Source: Galdieria partita (taxonomy: Eukaryota > Rhodophyta > Bangiophyceae > Galdieriales > Galdieriaceae). From it: a stretch of 64,000 bases of DNA. The stretch lies in NCBI GenBank assembly GCA_025991245.1, contig BQMJ01000058.1, positions 114,695 through 178,694 of the forward strand, in the 5' to 3' direction. Shown here in pieces: positions 1 to 10,615 of this stretch. The notes beneath the pieces were generated by a model. It searched no databases. It was not told the DNA's origin and saw only the letters and a program-made list of their open reading frames with translations. Within the stretch, counting starts at the first letter, position 1, and each line of letters starts with the position of its first letter. A program made the position numbers and the translations under genes.

Positions 1-298
1 CTAAAGCCACCAGTTCTATTCCTTGGTCGTCTACAAAGTTCAAACTAGACAGAGTCAACAAAACGATTATTTGAAACTGGTGTATTTCTCACAATTGTTG
101 AGAGACTTCGTCAGGAGCCAAATAAAGAATCTTTTTCAGCTGTAGCTTTTCCAGAAACGGAAAACTTAGCTCATTCGGTACACCTGAACGATACCTATCA
201 TGTTTCTTTCGAATCCATCTCTCAACAGCCTCATAAGAATACTCACAGGTCAGTTTCAACCATCCCAAAGTTAATGGGAGGTATGAGAGTTCCTCCAT
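1..298 (-). CDS. 5' part of an unrecognised gene, cut by the window edge
   Basis: Partial minus-strand gene. Exon 1 runs 298 to 93 and starts MEELSYLPL. A 48-nt intron (92 to 45, GTGAG...CTAG) restores the frame into exon 2 (44 to the edge), which continues ...QQFELCRRPRN. Without the splice the frame stops immediately after VSQQL. The visible ~82 residues are basic in the middle (WIRKKHDRYR) with a Leu-rich stretch, and I recognise no family. It is divergent from SYS1, with 198 bp between start codons. The intron has the size and consensus seen in the firm genes of this window, which supports a real gene. Confidence 0.5.
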
Positions 299-496
299 AG
301 GGTACCGACTCCATATGCGCTACTAGTAACCCACCAGCCAAAGTAAATTCTCCTTGCCACGATTGTCCTATGAATGTAATTATGAATGACCAAACTATGG
401 AATGACGGAGTTTCAAGATATTTGGGACACTTATTACATAGTGTTTCCAACTATTGGAATCGTTTCTCTCAACACGAAGAGAGCAACGTTGCTAGT

Positions 497-1094
497 ATGG
501 GGAGTTTTCATGGGAGTGAGACTACTGTTACGACGAGTTCCTGTAAAACTTTTGGCCAAATATGTTTGTTACAACTTGCGTTTTATCTGTGTGTGGTACG
601 CCGTGCTTGTTTACAAAGTTCTTTATTTTAATTATGAATAGACTACAACGTTATGGCTTCTTGAAAGCATGCTTGGCTTTCCCTTTGAACAAGTTTTTCG
701 TCAACTCTTTTCCTATGAAGTTTGGAGGACAACCACTGTACAAGGCTTTCTAGTGCCTTGTGCTTTCTTTTTGAATAGTGTTTGGATGGCAATCTGGTTA
801 CGGATTATTGTAAAACGCTCCAAAAAGTGTTTGGACTTTGTTATTACTATGTATTTGTTACACTTTGTGTTTTGTACAGGGTTTTATAGTTTTCCCTATT
901 CGTGGAGTTGGTGGTTGTTTGTATTGATAGGAGTATCTATTAGTACGTTACTTGGAGAGTGGCTATGTATGAAGAGAGAGTTACAAGATATTATGTTGAT
1001 ATCTTCAGGAGAAGACAATGGAACGCCACTTCATCAAATAACTATAGAATCTCATCGTCCTCATTCCAGTCAAGAAGCCTATCGGAAGAATTAA
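497..1094 (+). CDS. SYS1: SYS1 family Golgi membrane protein
   Basis: Exons 497..595 and 642..1094 (46-nt intron, phase 0) give 183 aa. SYS1 is a four-TM Golgi protein that recruits the Arl3/ARFRP1 GTPase to the trans-Golgi. Family hallmarks are visible: QICLLQ near the N-terminus (family: QIxxLQ), AFFLNS, KCLDFVIT, YSFPYSWSWW and the strongly conserved GEWLCMKRELQ. The ATG at 497 leaves about 20 residues before QI, as in other SYS1 proteins. Upstream in-frame Met codons exist (386), but the extra residues do not resemble the family. Length is close to the usual 150-180 aa. The C-terminal ~30 residues are an unconserved polar tail. Confidence 0.85.
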
Positions 1095-1186
1095 ACAGCA
1101 CATGAGAAAGGACGGGACACGCCAAATCACATTCTTTCATCATTGAGAGGAAGCGACATAGTTATCGTTGAGTCGCCATTTCAGAA

Positions 1187-1717
1187 ATGAAAAGACGACA
1201 AAAGGCTCGTTTGACTAAAATATCGGTTTCCAAGGAACCAGTCACTGACAAGAAACCTGATTCCAAAGAAAATGATATTTTCAGCATTCATAATAGTGTT
1301 TCTTCCTTGGAAGCATCAAGTATTTCATCCTCAAGTCCATCTCAACTCAGCGCACAGGATATGTGTTTTGAACCGATTTCTATGAAGGATAATCATATTT
1401 CGGATACATGGATAGAGAATGAACCTAGTTGGGAATCTTTTAAAAAGGACAAGTCAAAGGATATGTTGGATAATCAAGAAGAGGGAGAAATATCGATGAA
1501 ACAAGATAGTCAAACCTCATCAGATGATTCGGCCAATGATAGCGAGAGTACACATAGCTCAGAGACACGTAGTGAGTCGCATGTTCGTGACAAACCCATA
1601 CAAAAGAAGCGAAGTACCCAAAAATATATCAACAAAACAAAACTAAAATGGAGCATATGGCAAACTATCATTGGATGGTTTGGAAAACAAAGCCAAGATG
1701 AGACTTTGGATGCTTAG
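1187..1717 (+). CDS. Hypothetical Ser/Glu/Lys-rich protein
   Basis: Uninterrupted 176-aa frame starting MKRRQKARLTK. The body is low-complexity and very polar (Ser, Asp, Glu, Lys), consistent with an intrinsically disordered protein. It ends with a short Trp-rich segment (KWSIWQTIIGWFGK) that could be an amphipathic helix. No recognised domain. It lies between SYS1 (92 bp upstream) and the codanin-like gene on the same strand. An open frame of this length in this composition, starting close to the previous gene, is probably real, but the function is unknown. Confidence 0.55.
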   Translation: MKRRQKARLTKISVSKEPVTDKKPDSKENDIFSIHNSVSSLEASSISSSSPSQLSAQDMCFEPISMKDNHISDTWIENEPSWESFKKDKSKDMLDNQEEGEISMKQDSQTSSDDSANDSESTHSSETRSESHVRDKPIQKKRSTQKYINKTKLKWSIWQTIIGWFGKQSQDETLDA

Positions 1718-1903
1718 TCTTGCTTACAATTGTTGGAGAAATTTCTGACAAATGAAAATAAATTGAGAAGAATATCTCATTTCTCCTCTATTTTTTCAAC
1801 TCTTCTTTGGTTCATTTATTTATATATATTTCATGTAACTGCACTCAGTTCATTTTGGCAATGATTGTTTACAAAATTGCGCGCGTAGATTTCCATTTGT
1901 TAT

Positions 1904-4900
1904 ATGTTCTGTGAAAATGATTGTTCTACTTGTCTGTTTCTCAGAGAGAGTTGGGATAGTTGGAGCTTCCGAACTCTTAGAAATATTCCAAGTCAACAAA
2001 TACAAGAAAACTTGTGGGAAGAATTGCTCAAGATAGGAGCTAAAGTCAATAGTGGAAAACCAGAAAAGTTTATGTTGCACTTGGCAGAAAAGTATCACCT
2101 CTATTTATTGTTTCTTGAGGATAAGCTTCAAAAAGGTACGAGTTTTTATCTCTTTGGATACATAAAGTTGTCATTATCTTCTCACTCCTTTGTAACATTA
2201 GGAGAAAGAAAGGAACACTACTTTCACAATCACCAGGTGCGCCAAATCTGCTACACTGAAAGGAGTTTAAGTTCATATTTTGAATTTTGCAATTTTATCT
2301 ATTTAGGACCAGGACAAGATTGTTCATTTCTATATCGACGACCAAGGCAAATCAGTATCGCTTTCTTTCGAGGAATACAAACTGTTTGCTATTCGAACTC
2401 TAGCCGATCTACACTTGTGTCTCCTTCATCATGGATACTTGTCTCGTTGGTTGATAGAAGTTTATCGTATTGTACGGATATTAAAGTTGATTCAGTCTTG
2501 CTCTGACGATCCATCGGGCAACAACTGCGAGACTAGATGGAACGTATGGGATTTGATGATTAGTCATCCTGAGATGATCAGAAGATTTGCTTGTAATGTT
2601 CTGAGCCGCTTATCTATTATTATCTCACATGGAATGGAATACGATATAAGCGTAGTTCTGTTTTCATTTTTGAAGACTGAGAAAGATTTCAACTACCCAT
2701 TCCAACCAGTGTATCATCATTTTGTCGGGAAAGAGTCTTCTACTTTATTGCAAAAACTTATTTCAGAAGATTTTGAAACTGTATATAGGGCTGGTATGCT
2801 TTCATCCAATCACTATACTCATCGTCCGAAATTCATCAACTTGGAACAGAATTGGGATCGACTAGTTTTTTGCTTTAGGAAATGGAATGGAGAGATACGT
2901 GATGGCAATGCAGGAATATTGGATGCCTGCATTATTCGTAGTATATTTGAAGAGTTATTACCTGATAACATAGAAGCCTTTAGTAAAAGGTGGTTACATA
3001 TGCTCTTTCAAGAATGTATTCATGGAGAAGAACAAACTCTAGCAAATATCCAAAAATTGGGAGTTGCTACTTCATTGGAACGACTGCATCACTTACAGAG
3101 TCGGATGAATCCTTCCTCAGCTAATCAAAAAAGACCACTGCAAGACCATTTGGAGCAAGACTTTTCATATTTTTTTCGAGGAAGAGAAAGATTCTTTATG
3201 GAAATGATTGAGTTGGCTGATAGTTGTAGGTGGAATAGCTGTTTGATTCAACTCATTCATCTGATGATTGAAAAAATTATTCAGCATCTAGATCAGTTGA
3301 CTATCCATGAAGGAAGTCAAGAGTATGGGGTGTCGTATAGAGAACAATGTATTGTTGACTGTGTGTTATATGGAAGATTGGCTACGAAAATCTTGGCACT
3401 ATTACTAACCTTAACAGGGCCTCATGCAATTCGAAACTCCAGCCATCATCGAACGTCAGGAACACATAAACATTATGTCCATAGAAAGAATTCTTTCCAA
3501 AGAAAGGCCACGGAGACGACAACTTTACGACGAGTATCTTCGGTATAGAAACTTTTGATATGATTTGAAATATTCGTTAATGTGACTTTTATAGGAAACC
3601 AATGACAATGACGCCAACTCTCTTTCGTACTTTTTGAGGAACTTACATTTTGATGAGGAACAAGTTTCTGTGAAGCCCACGTTGTCTACCACATTGAACT
3701 CAATTGCTTCCAATTATTGGTTGCTATATACTAATAGCTTTACTTATCTTAAATATGCAATTGAATTGCTTCCTAAGCGCTTCAGTTACTCTTTGAGCTT
3801 GTTCATCTTATGGACTCCCTATTTGGCAGTTGCTAGTGTTGATGACATTATCTCACAGACTCCATGGTTTACACAATGTATTGGATGGATTAAACATTTG
3901 AGAGAAGACTTGTATAGTTGTCTTCTCAATAGTGAGAAAATGGAAGAATTGGATCATTGTGGTGCAATCTGCATTTATGGTTGGACTTTGATGTTGACTA
4001 TCATGGAGGAACAAATTCCCTTGAGTAGTATATCTTCTTGGTGGAAGCCAACTAGCCATGAGGTTCTTCTGACGTTGCTAAATATCGAAGAATGGTCGCA
4101 TGAAAACTTTATTTCTCAGGTTCATGATATCAATGAACAAAAGTACTGGTGGTTGGATAAGAGGTTATTCTGGCATTGCTTGCCTCACATGAAACAACTG
4201 CATCATTTGCTTCATAACTGGGATGAGATTCTGGAAGATCCTCGTGACAAGCTACAAGCGAACCATTCGACCATTCGAGGTACAAGTAGAAAGATTCAGC
4301 CATCTCCTGCAGTTTTATTGTCCAAGAGCATTGGTATGTGTATTGAAAAGTAGCTCTCGATTACTCTTGTATTGATATGGAAAACGTAGGAGAGAACTGT
4401 ACAGGAAATGATAGACAATCCTCTAAAACATGCTTCTTGCTTTCTAATAGATATGCAGAACAGTTGGAGCCAATTCAACAGCTCGTACAAATGGTTTTGG
4501 AAAGAAAGCTATATCATGTACTGGAACAGTTGGAAAAGTCTGAGGCACTCACAAACGACATTTGGTGCCATTCCACTCGTTCATCCTGGAAGAGAACCTA
4601 TCGAGTTTGTCAGAGTCTATATATGACCACCGTTAGAGACTTGTTAAGGAATCTGGACGTTCCTTTGGATGCCATATATAGAGCTGCTGACGAGACCTAT
4701 TGTCGAACTATCAAGCCTTGGTTGAGAACAAATGACAAGTCTCCATTGGAAATCCTGGAGTGGATCAAAGAAGACGCTGACAATAATTTCTATTTTGTGC
4801 AAAACAATAAGGAACAGATATTGAGTCATACAGAAGCCAATGGTTTGCCTGCAAGCGAACAAAAAAGCAACCTCGTTCAAGTTTATGAGCAGTTAGTAGA

Positions 4901-5180
4901 AGAAAATCCCGTTGCCAGTCGTTTGGAAAGTTTTCTATTACAACAGTTACAGCAAATAACTGACTTGGATGTAGAAACCTATCAAAAACTTGGCATTTAC
5001 CAACTAGAAAAACGTTGGTTGCAGTGGATATCGATGTTATTGGAAACGTGTGTTCAGATTGAAGGAGAACAGACAGACTTTCCCAAACTAACTGAATGGC
5101 TATGGAAACATTTATCATATGACAAGATTCATCCGTTGGTACAGTCATCTCTTGCTTTGGCAATTTCCAAGACCAAATGA
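1904..5180 (+). CDS. Large helical protein, tentatively codanin-1-like
   Basis: Five exons: 1904..2135, 2202..2236, 2307..3542, 3595..4333 and 4390..5180, giving 1010 aa. All four introns are GT-AG and 52-70 nt, and all junctions keep frame. The protein is alpha-helical throughout with no obvious catalytic motif. Segments such as GRLATKILALLLTL, and a later stretch around residues 530-560 rich in hydrophobic residues, recall the 'xLLxKFLGxL...VPWVxEFL' region of codanin-1 (CDAN1/discs lost), which in animals binds ASF1 and CDIN1 and affects histone supply. This was recognised by eye only. The alternative is an unrelated HEAT-like protein. The C-terminal exon (4390..5180) is Gln/Glu/Leu-rich. 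The ataxin-2 ATG follows 138 bp downstream. Confidence 0.45.
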
Positions 5181-5318
5181 TTGATTGGTGAGGACATGCA
5201 TTTCAAATTGAATTCCCACATATCAACGTTGAAGATGAGCTGTTGTTGTGCTGGAAAAAATGCTCTGAATTTCCCAAAAAGGCAATTAATTAGATTTTGG
5301 CGCAGACATCTTTTTTCT

Positions 5319-7410
5319 ATGACAAATAGCATTGGCAGTCGTTATAGTAGTTTGTCGACAATGAGCTCGAACTCAGAAAGTACAAAAACAAGAACACTAG
5401 GCAGCCTAACTCCAGGAAGCAAGGAAGAAAAGGCAGCTTTAGCCGAACTACGCCACGAGAGACTTTTATTCTGTTTAGGTAGTTTGTTGGGAACTTGTGT
5501 AGAAGTTGAAGTAAAGGGTGGTTCTGTGTTCAGAGGCATTTTCCACGGTGCCTCCAAAGAACTGGGTTTATGCTTGAAGTATTGTTACTTGTTGGAACAA
5601 AGAACAAAAACTCCAAGCAGTGTAATTGAAACTTTGGTAGTTGAACCTAAAGACTTTGTTCAGTTGTTTGCGAAAGATGTAGATTTTCAAGATGAAGGCT
5701 GTGTAAAGACATCTTTACCTTCTCATAGTGACTGGAATACGGATGCAGAAATTGCGGCCAGAACAGGCACGACCGGTGCAAGTGGAGCTAGAGAACTGCA
5801 ACCTTTTGAAGAAGTTGTTTCTTTACCGGGGAACACAACCCAAGCTGTTACTTTTGGGGATTTAGATTCTTCTGTAGTACCTGAATGGGACCAATTCACA
5901 CTCAACAAAGAAAAGTTTGGAGTCAAAAGTACTTTCAAAGAGGAACTATACACAACCAAGTTGGACCGTTCTGCACCAGATTTTGATGCAAAGTTACGAA
6001 AAGCTGAAGAACTGGCTCAGCAAATTCGCCGAGCAGAAACGAGTAATATTCATCTGAAGGAAGAGAGAGGACAGGAGCTAGAAAGAGATTATGATGAGGA
6101 GTTACTTTATGGTGCTGTGGTCCGAGAAAGTAACCCTGTAGAAGTTAATCAAAAGTTTTCAGATAGAAATCCTACCATGAACTCGTCCATGTCGATAGTA
6201 CGAGAGGAGTTGAATGGAAACTCAGAGTCAACCGTTCCTGCGGAGCCTTTGTATGTATCAGACTTTCGACAAAGAACTACCGAAGAATTCCGTAGATTCA
6301 AAGAAGAGATGGATAAGAAAGTCAAAAGCTCTTCAATGTCCAAAAATGAGAATGACCAATATGAGAAGCGTTATAATGAAGCAGCATCAGTTCATGAAGA
6401 GAATACAAACTTTCAACTCCCGAAGAATGTGAAGGACAACGGATTTCAAGAGATTTCAAGTAAGCTGGGGAAGTTACCGGCTGCTTCACGACTCAATGTT
6501 CATGCAGCAGAGTTTCGACCAGGTCAAGGATTTGTTTACCATGCATCCAATAATACCGTTGGTAACAATAGTTTTACCTCAATGCAAGAAGATTCTGATC
6601 TTGGGCACGAATTTGTTTCACTGTCAACAAATGAAGGTCCCAAATCTAATATGTGTTCAGGAGGAGTTGAGACAACGACAGTTACTCAGGAAGAAGAGCA
6701 AACGGATTCTTTGAATGATGCACGTATGAATTATCAGTCGATCAATTATCCTTATAATTCATATTCTGCTTCTGCTCCATTTGAAGGCTCACCGACATTT
6801 ATTCCATATAACAATATGACAGTTGGATATAATACCAAGCCAGGTTTTGGAGTACCTCCCAATGTCACATCGCCTCCAATGATGGGTCGTAATATGGTAA
6901 GTCTCGCAATCGAAGTTCCCGACTGAATAACAACACATTTCTAAGACTCCATCATTTGCTATCCCTATGAATACATATCCTATGCCAAATATTCCTCAAG
7001 CAATGAACGTGCCATATTATTATGGACCTGGTCAACAGGTAAGTTTTGTATAAACCGGGAAGAGACCGCTATCTGATGATATATTCCATAGTTTTATTAT
7101 GCAGCAGCATATCATGGAATGTTAAATCCGGCACACTATGTGCCCAATTTTCCTATACCTCCGGCAGCTGTCGGAAGTCCTGTTATGGGAGGTTTTCAAC
7201 CAAGATCTCCACCGAACGACTGGATTCCTGGTAATGATTCCTCTCCCTATCTGGGCCCTGCCTCTTTTCGATCTACTCAACGAGCTGTAAGAGAGTTGAT
7301 TGTCTATTCTCAATGTTGTATTGATGATTCATGAATAGGCTATGGGTGTTCCTGTTTCCCCGCAACAAACTTCGGAACGCACAACTGGAAATGAAAAAGT
7401 TTCGAAATGA
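5319..7410 (+). CDS. Ataxin-2 / Pbp1 homologue (LsmAD protein with PAM2 motif)
   Basis: Exons 5319..6896, 6946..7038, 7092..7286 and 7339..7410, giving 645 aa; introns of 49, 53 and 52 nt, all phase 0. Order: Lsm/SM-ATX domain (residues ~30-120, containing LLGTCVEVEVKGGSVFRGIF), LsmAD domain (~175-270, including FGVKSTFKEELYTTKLD and YDEELLYGAV), a long polar region, a PAM2 poly(A)-binding-protein motif (LNVHAAEFRP, ~391-400), then a Pro/Met/Tyr/Asn-rich tail. Homologues act in mRNA stability, translation and stress granules through PABP. An upstream in-frame ATG at 5196 would add 41 residues. The 5319 start is chosen because it sits just before the conserved part. The final exon ends ...EKVSK. 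Confidence 0.9.
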
Positions 7411-7639
7411 TGACATTTATTCCATTTAAAGAAGTTGTAGTAACTGGTGAAAATATTCTGAGCAGGATATTTATTCGAAAGTTTGCGTGTGTTTTGCAAC
7501 ATTCGTGGTTCCGAGTATTGGCTATAGAGAACCAACTCAAAGTATTCAATTAGAGTGAGCACTCCACTGTAGAATATTCACGTCTATATTATGTTTTTCT
7601 CAACCGGTTCAGAGACTGTTCGAGTTGCCTTTATCAAAG

Positions 7640-8196
7640 CTAACCAAAATACTTTTTCCCAAGTTTTTGAATCCTGTCATGAAAGGAAGCTGATAAGATA
7701 GGTTTACCTGGTTCAAAGAACGGGTTTAAAGCTAACTAATAAATGTAATCAATGTATCTCTCAACTTAAATTCAATGGAGACTCTTACCTTGACGTACAG
7801 TTCATAAGCTTCTTGTAAGAAATTCTTCACTGCTTCCTCACTTTTCCCATCGCTTACGAGAAGCAGCCTCGTAGCTGTCACATTGTAAGTATTTGAAAGT
7901 TGCGAATTTGGAAAACAATGCTTACAACTGGCTGTTACCAAACCATAGATAGTTTGGTCATTGAAACGATCGATAGCTTTCAAATAAAAGTCTCGCGTAG
8001 ACCATATAACTTGTTCTAAGAGGTCCAAAGAAGCGAACAAAATAAACTCTCGTAGATGAGCAGTTTCATCATTCTGACAAGTCTTAATAGATGAGAAAAT
8101 TTTGTCAATTATCTTGCCTACCTGGCTTACTGGAGGAAAAGTTGCTTCATATAGCAGTTGATCTTGTGGACTGACAATAACAAACGTAATTGCCAT
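7640..8196 (-). CDS. TRAPPC2: TRAPP complex subunit 2 (sedlin)
   Basis: Exons on the minus strand: 8196..8122, 8073..7926, 7874..7789 and 7735..7640, giving 134 aa (family ~140). Introns are 48, 51 and 53 nt. The spliced protein follows sedlin end to end: a beta-strand start (AITFVIVSP), HLREFILFASLDLLEQVIW, FYLKAIDRFND, YGLVTAS, EEAVKNFLQEAYELYVK, then LALNPFFEPG and FHDRIQKLGKKYFG. Sedlin is a longin-fold subunit of TRAPP tethering complexes, which activate Rab1/Ypt1 in ER-Golgi traffic. The MAITF start is chosen over an upstream in-frame ATG whose complement overlaps the start codon of the divergent transporter gene. Only 37 bp separate the two start codons. Confidence 0.92.
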
Positions 8197-8233
8197 TCCG
8201 TAGAGAAGCAGATTTGAAGACCCTTCTTCCACC

Positions 8234-10331
8234 ATGTCGGGAGAAGAGTCCAGTAGTGATAGCTTGAAACAACGTACTATTTCCGAGTCGAATGCAACCT
8301 TTTCGCACTCTCTAGCAACACCAAGAAGAGCATATTCAGCAACAGAGTTAGACCACCTTATTTTGCGTCGAAAGGGTGATAAACTTATACTGAACAATTA
8401 TAGTCCAAGACTGTTGTTTGGAAAGCGGTCTTCCATTTCTACTATTTTAGAAGAAGAACCATTTGTGCATAGAGGATACGACTCAGGTGATGAAGAACAA
8501 AGAAAGAGATTACGTGAACCAGTAGAAAAGTTTCGTTTGATTATGCTAACTTTGGCTATGGCTGGCATCCAATGTTGTTACGCGGTGCAGATTGGTCACG
8601 GTAGTCCTACATTGGAAAAATTAGGCTTGCCAACAGGTAAGTTTATAGTTTCTTTTGTTTGATGTTTGAAGCACAGTTATTATGAGAACTTATTTCGTTG
8701 GCGTGGTTGGCTGGTCCACTCTCTGGTATTATTGTTCAACCCATCATTGGCATTCTTTCAGACTCTTGTCAACATCCATTTGGAAGAAGACGACCTTTTC
8801 TAGTGGCTGGAACAGTTTTTACTTCTTTGGCTTTGAGTTTATTGGGGCAAGTTTTCTGTTTTGACTCATATATTTTGGTTTCCTTTTTAACTTTTCATTA
8901 GCAACGCTGATGTTATCGGTTTTCTTTTTGGAGATAATCTCGAGTCTCAGCCTATTGGATTAGCTATTGCAATTAGTGCATTTTTCTTGCTTGATTTCAG
9001 TATTCAAGCTATTCAGGTATGAGATACGAGAGCCCTACAAAGACTTTCTTGAAGCCATTTCATCAACGTAGGCTCCCTTAAGAGCACTTTTAACAGATAT
9101 TGTTCCTGAAGAACAACAAGCAGAAGGAAATGCCTTGTTTGTAAGTATTGTTCATTTGAGAATGTCTGATCTTTTTTAATTATTAGGCTATGATGACTGG
9201 AGTAGGAAACTTGGTTGGCACTGCAATGGGATCACTACAGCTTAGTTTCTTGTTGCCTTTTTTTGTTTCCGACTCGCAAGCATTATTTTCTCTCGCTGCC
9301 ATTATATTGATAATAACCGTTTCTTTGTGTTGTTATTATGTGCATGAAACTCCAGTTGGAGTCTTGAGTCGCAGTGAGTCGTTTGCTCAAAGGTTTCATT
9401 CAGAACAAGGCATTCTCAAGTTACTTGTGAATGCACCTCGTCCTTTTTGGAGAGTCTTTGTTGTGCAATTATTTACTTGGTATGGATTCTTTACAATTTT
9501 TGTTTATGCCAGTGTATGGGTAAGTTTGAAGATAATGTTGTGTTTTATGGATTGAATGATATTGTTTAGGTTGGTCGAAATGTATATAGTGGTAATGGTG
9601 CTTTTCCTTTGGATAGTCCACTACGACAAGGTATGTTATGGATGGACTTGCAAAGCAGTTTTCTTATATTTGTGCAGCTTATGACGAAGGAGTACGTTTG
9701 GGTAATCTCGGGTTGAGTTTGGATGCTGCAGTAGCAATGGCGTATTCGACCATTCTTCCACGTCTCATAGAAAAGTATGGAATGGGATTCATGTATTGTT
9801 TTTCACAACTAGTGGAAGCCTTTTGCTTGGTAGTTCCGTTCTTTATAAGAGGACCTTCCCAGAGACAGTCTCCTTCCTTGTTATTGAAAATACTGACTTT
9901 GAGTATTCTTGCACTGTTTGGTATTCCTTGGTCTAGTACGATGACTATTCCGTAAGTTGCATTGACAATATCTTCTGTTTCATACAACTCCTACTAGTTG
10001 GGCTCTGATGGGTACTGCTGTTTATCGAGTCGATCCCAACCGAATCGGACTTTACTCCACGATTTTCAATCTTAGTCAATCTGGACCTCAACTATTGGTT
10101 TCTTTGGGATCTCCAAGAATAGTACGAAAGACAGGTATGTCGTATTCTTTTGAACGATGAATTTTGTATAAAGTGACGATAGGTGATGTCAGTGTTGTTC
10201 TATTATTAGGAGGTTTGAGTGCTATGATAAGTGCCTCTTTGGTATACATATTGCGAGTTTATATTTTAGAAAATGATGAAACAACGAATACTTCGCAACT
10301 TGATTCCAATCATTCTAGTTTGCTTGAATAG
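8234..10331 (+). CDS. SUT/SLC45-type proton-coupled sugar transporter
   Basis: Nine exons: 8234..8636, 8687..8846, 8902..9016, 9072..9140, 9187..9519, 9570..9630, 9678..9951, 9998..10134 and 10183..10331, giving 566 aa. It is a member of the GPH/SUT family (plant sucrose transporters, animal SLC45): 12 TM segments, AWLAGPLSG and the QPIIGILSD / FGRRRPF loop, GNALF, EGVRLGNLGL and the late LVSLGS motif. The polar N-terminus (~95 aa) is cytosolic. Substrate cannot be read; the family carries sucrose or other sugars with H+. Intron 2 (8847..8901) appears to be a GC-AG intron: GG|GCAAGT keeps the family sequence LLGNADVIGF, and no GT choice does. The other introns are GT-AG. Confidence 0.9.
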
Positions 10332-10516
10332 TAAGAGCCTATTCCTTTGTCACACAATAATCCGTGTTGTACTAGATTGAGGAAGATTACACGATAGATT
10401 TATTCCACCTTTGGCTATGCGCATTCATTTGTATACTACAAACAATGTTGTGTTCATAAATCAAATTTGCAGTGTTGATTAGGACAATGATCCAAAAGAA
10501 AAAAGAATTGCACAAA

Positions 10517-10557
10517 ATTTTGGCGCCAAAATGCAAATTTTCTTCACATGGCGCCAT
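10517..10557. promoter_or_regulatory. Two E2F-type palindromes upstream of the FANCE-like gene
   Basis: A perfect 16-bp palindrome, ATTTTGGCGCCAAAAT (10517-10532), matches the E2F/DP consensus TTTSGCGC on both strands. A second palindrome, ATGGCGCCAT, lies at 10548-10557. Both are in the only intergenic space (10332-10615), 59-99 bp before the FANCE-like ATG. E2F sites drive S-phase genes in plants and animals. That fits a DNA-repair gene, but binding here is inferred. Confidence 0.5.
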
Positions 10558-10615
10558 TTTCTTCTTAATACTCGTGGAAAGAATGAAACTTGGTCGTTTG
10601 TAGAATAGTACTGAT

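Noticed and set aside
3363-3417. Apparent intron with a perfect TACTAAC branch site in the codanin-like gene
   Set aside because: Reading straight through keeps frame into a standard 52-nt intron at 3543-3594. Using this one would force a 96-nt intron downstream.
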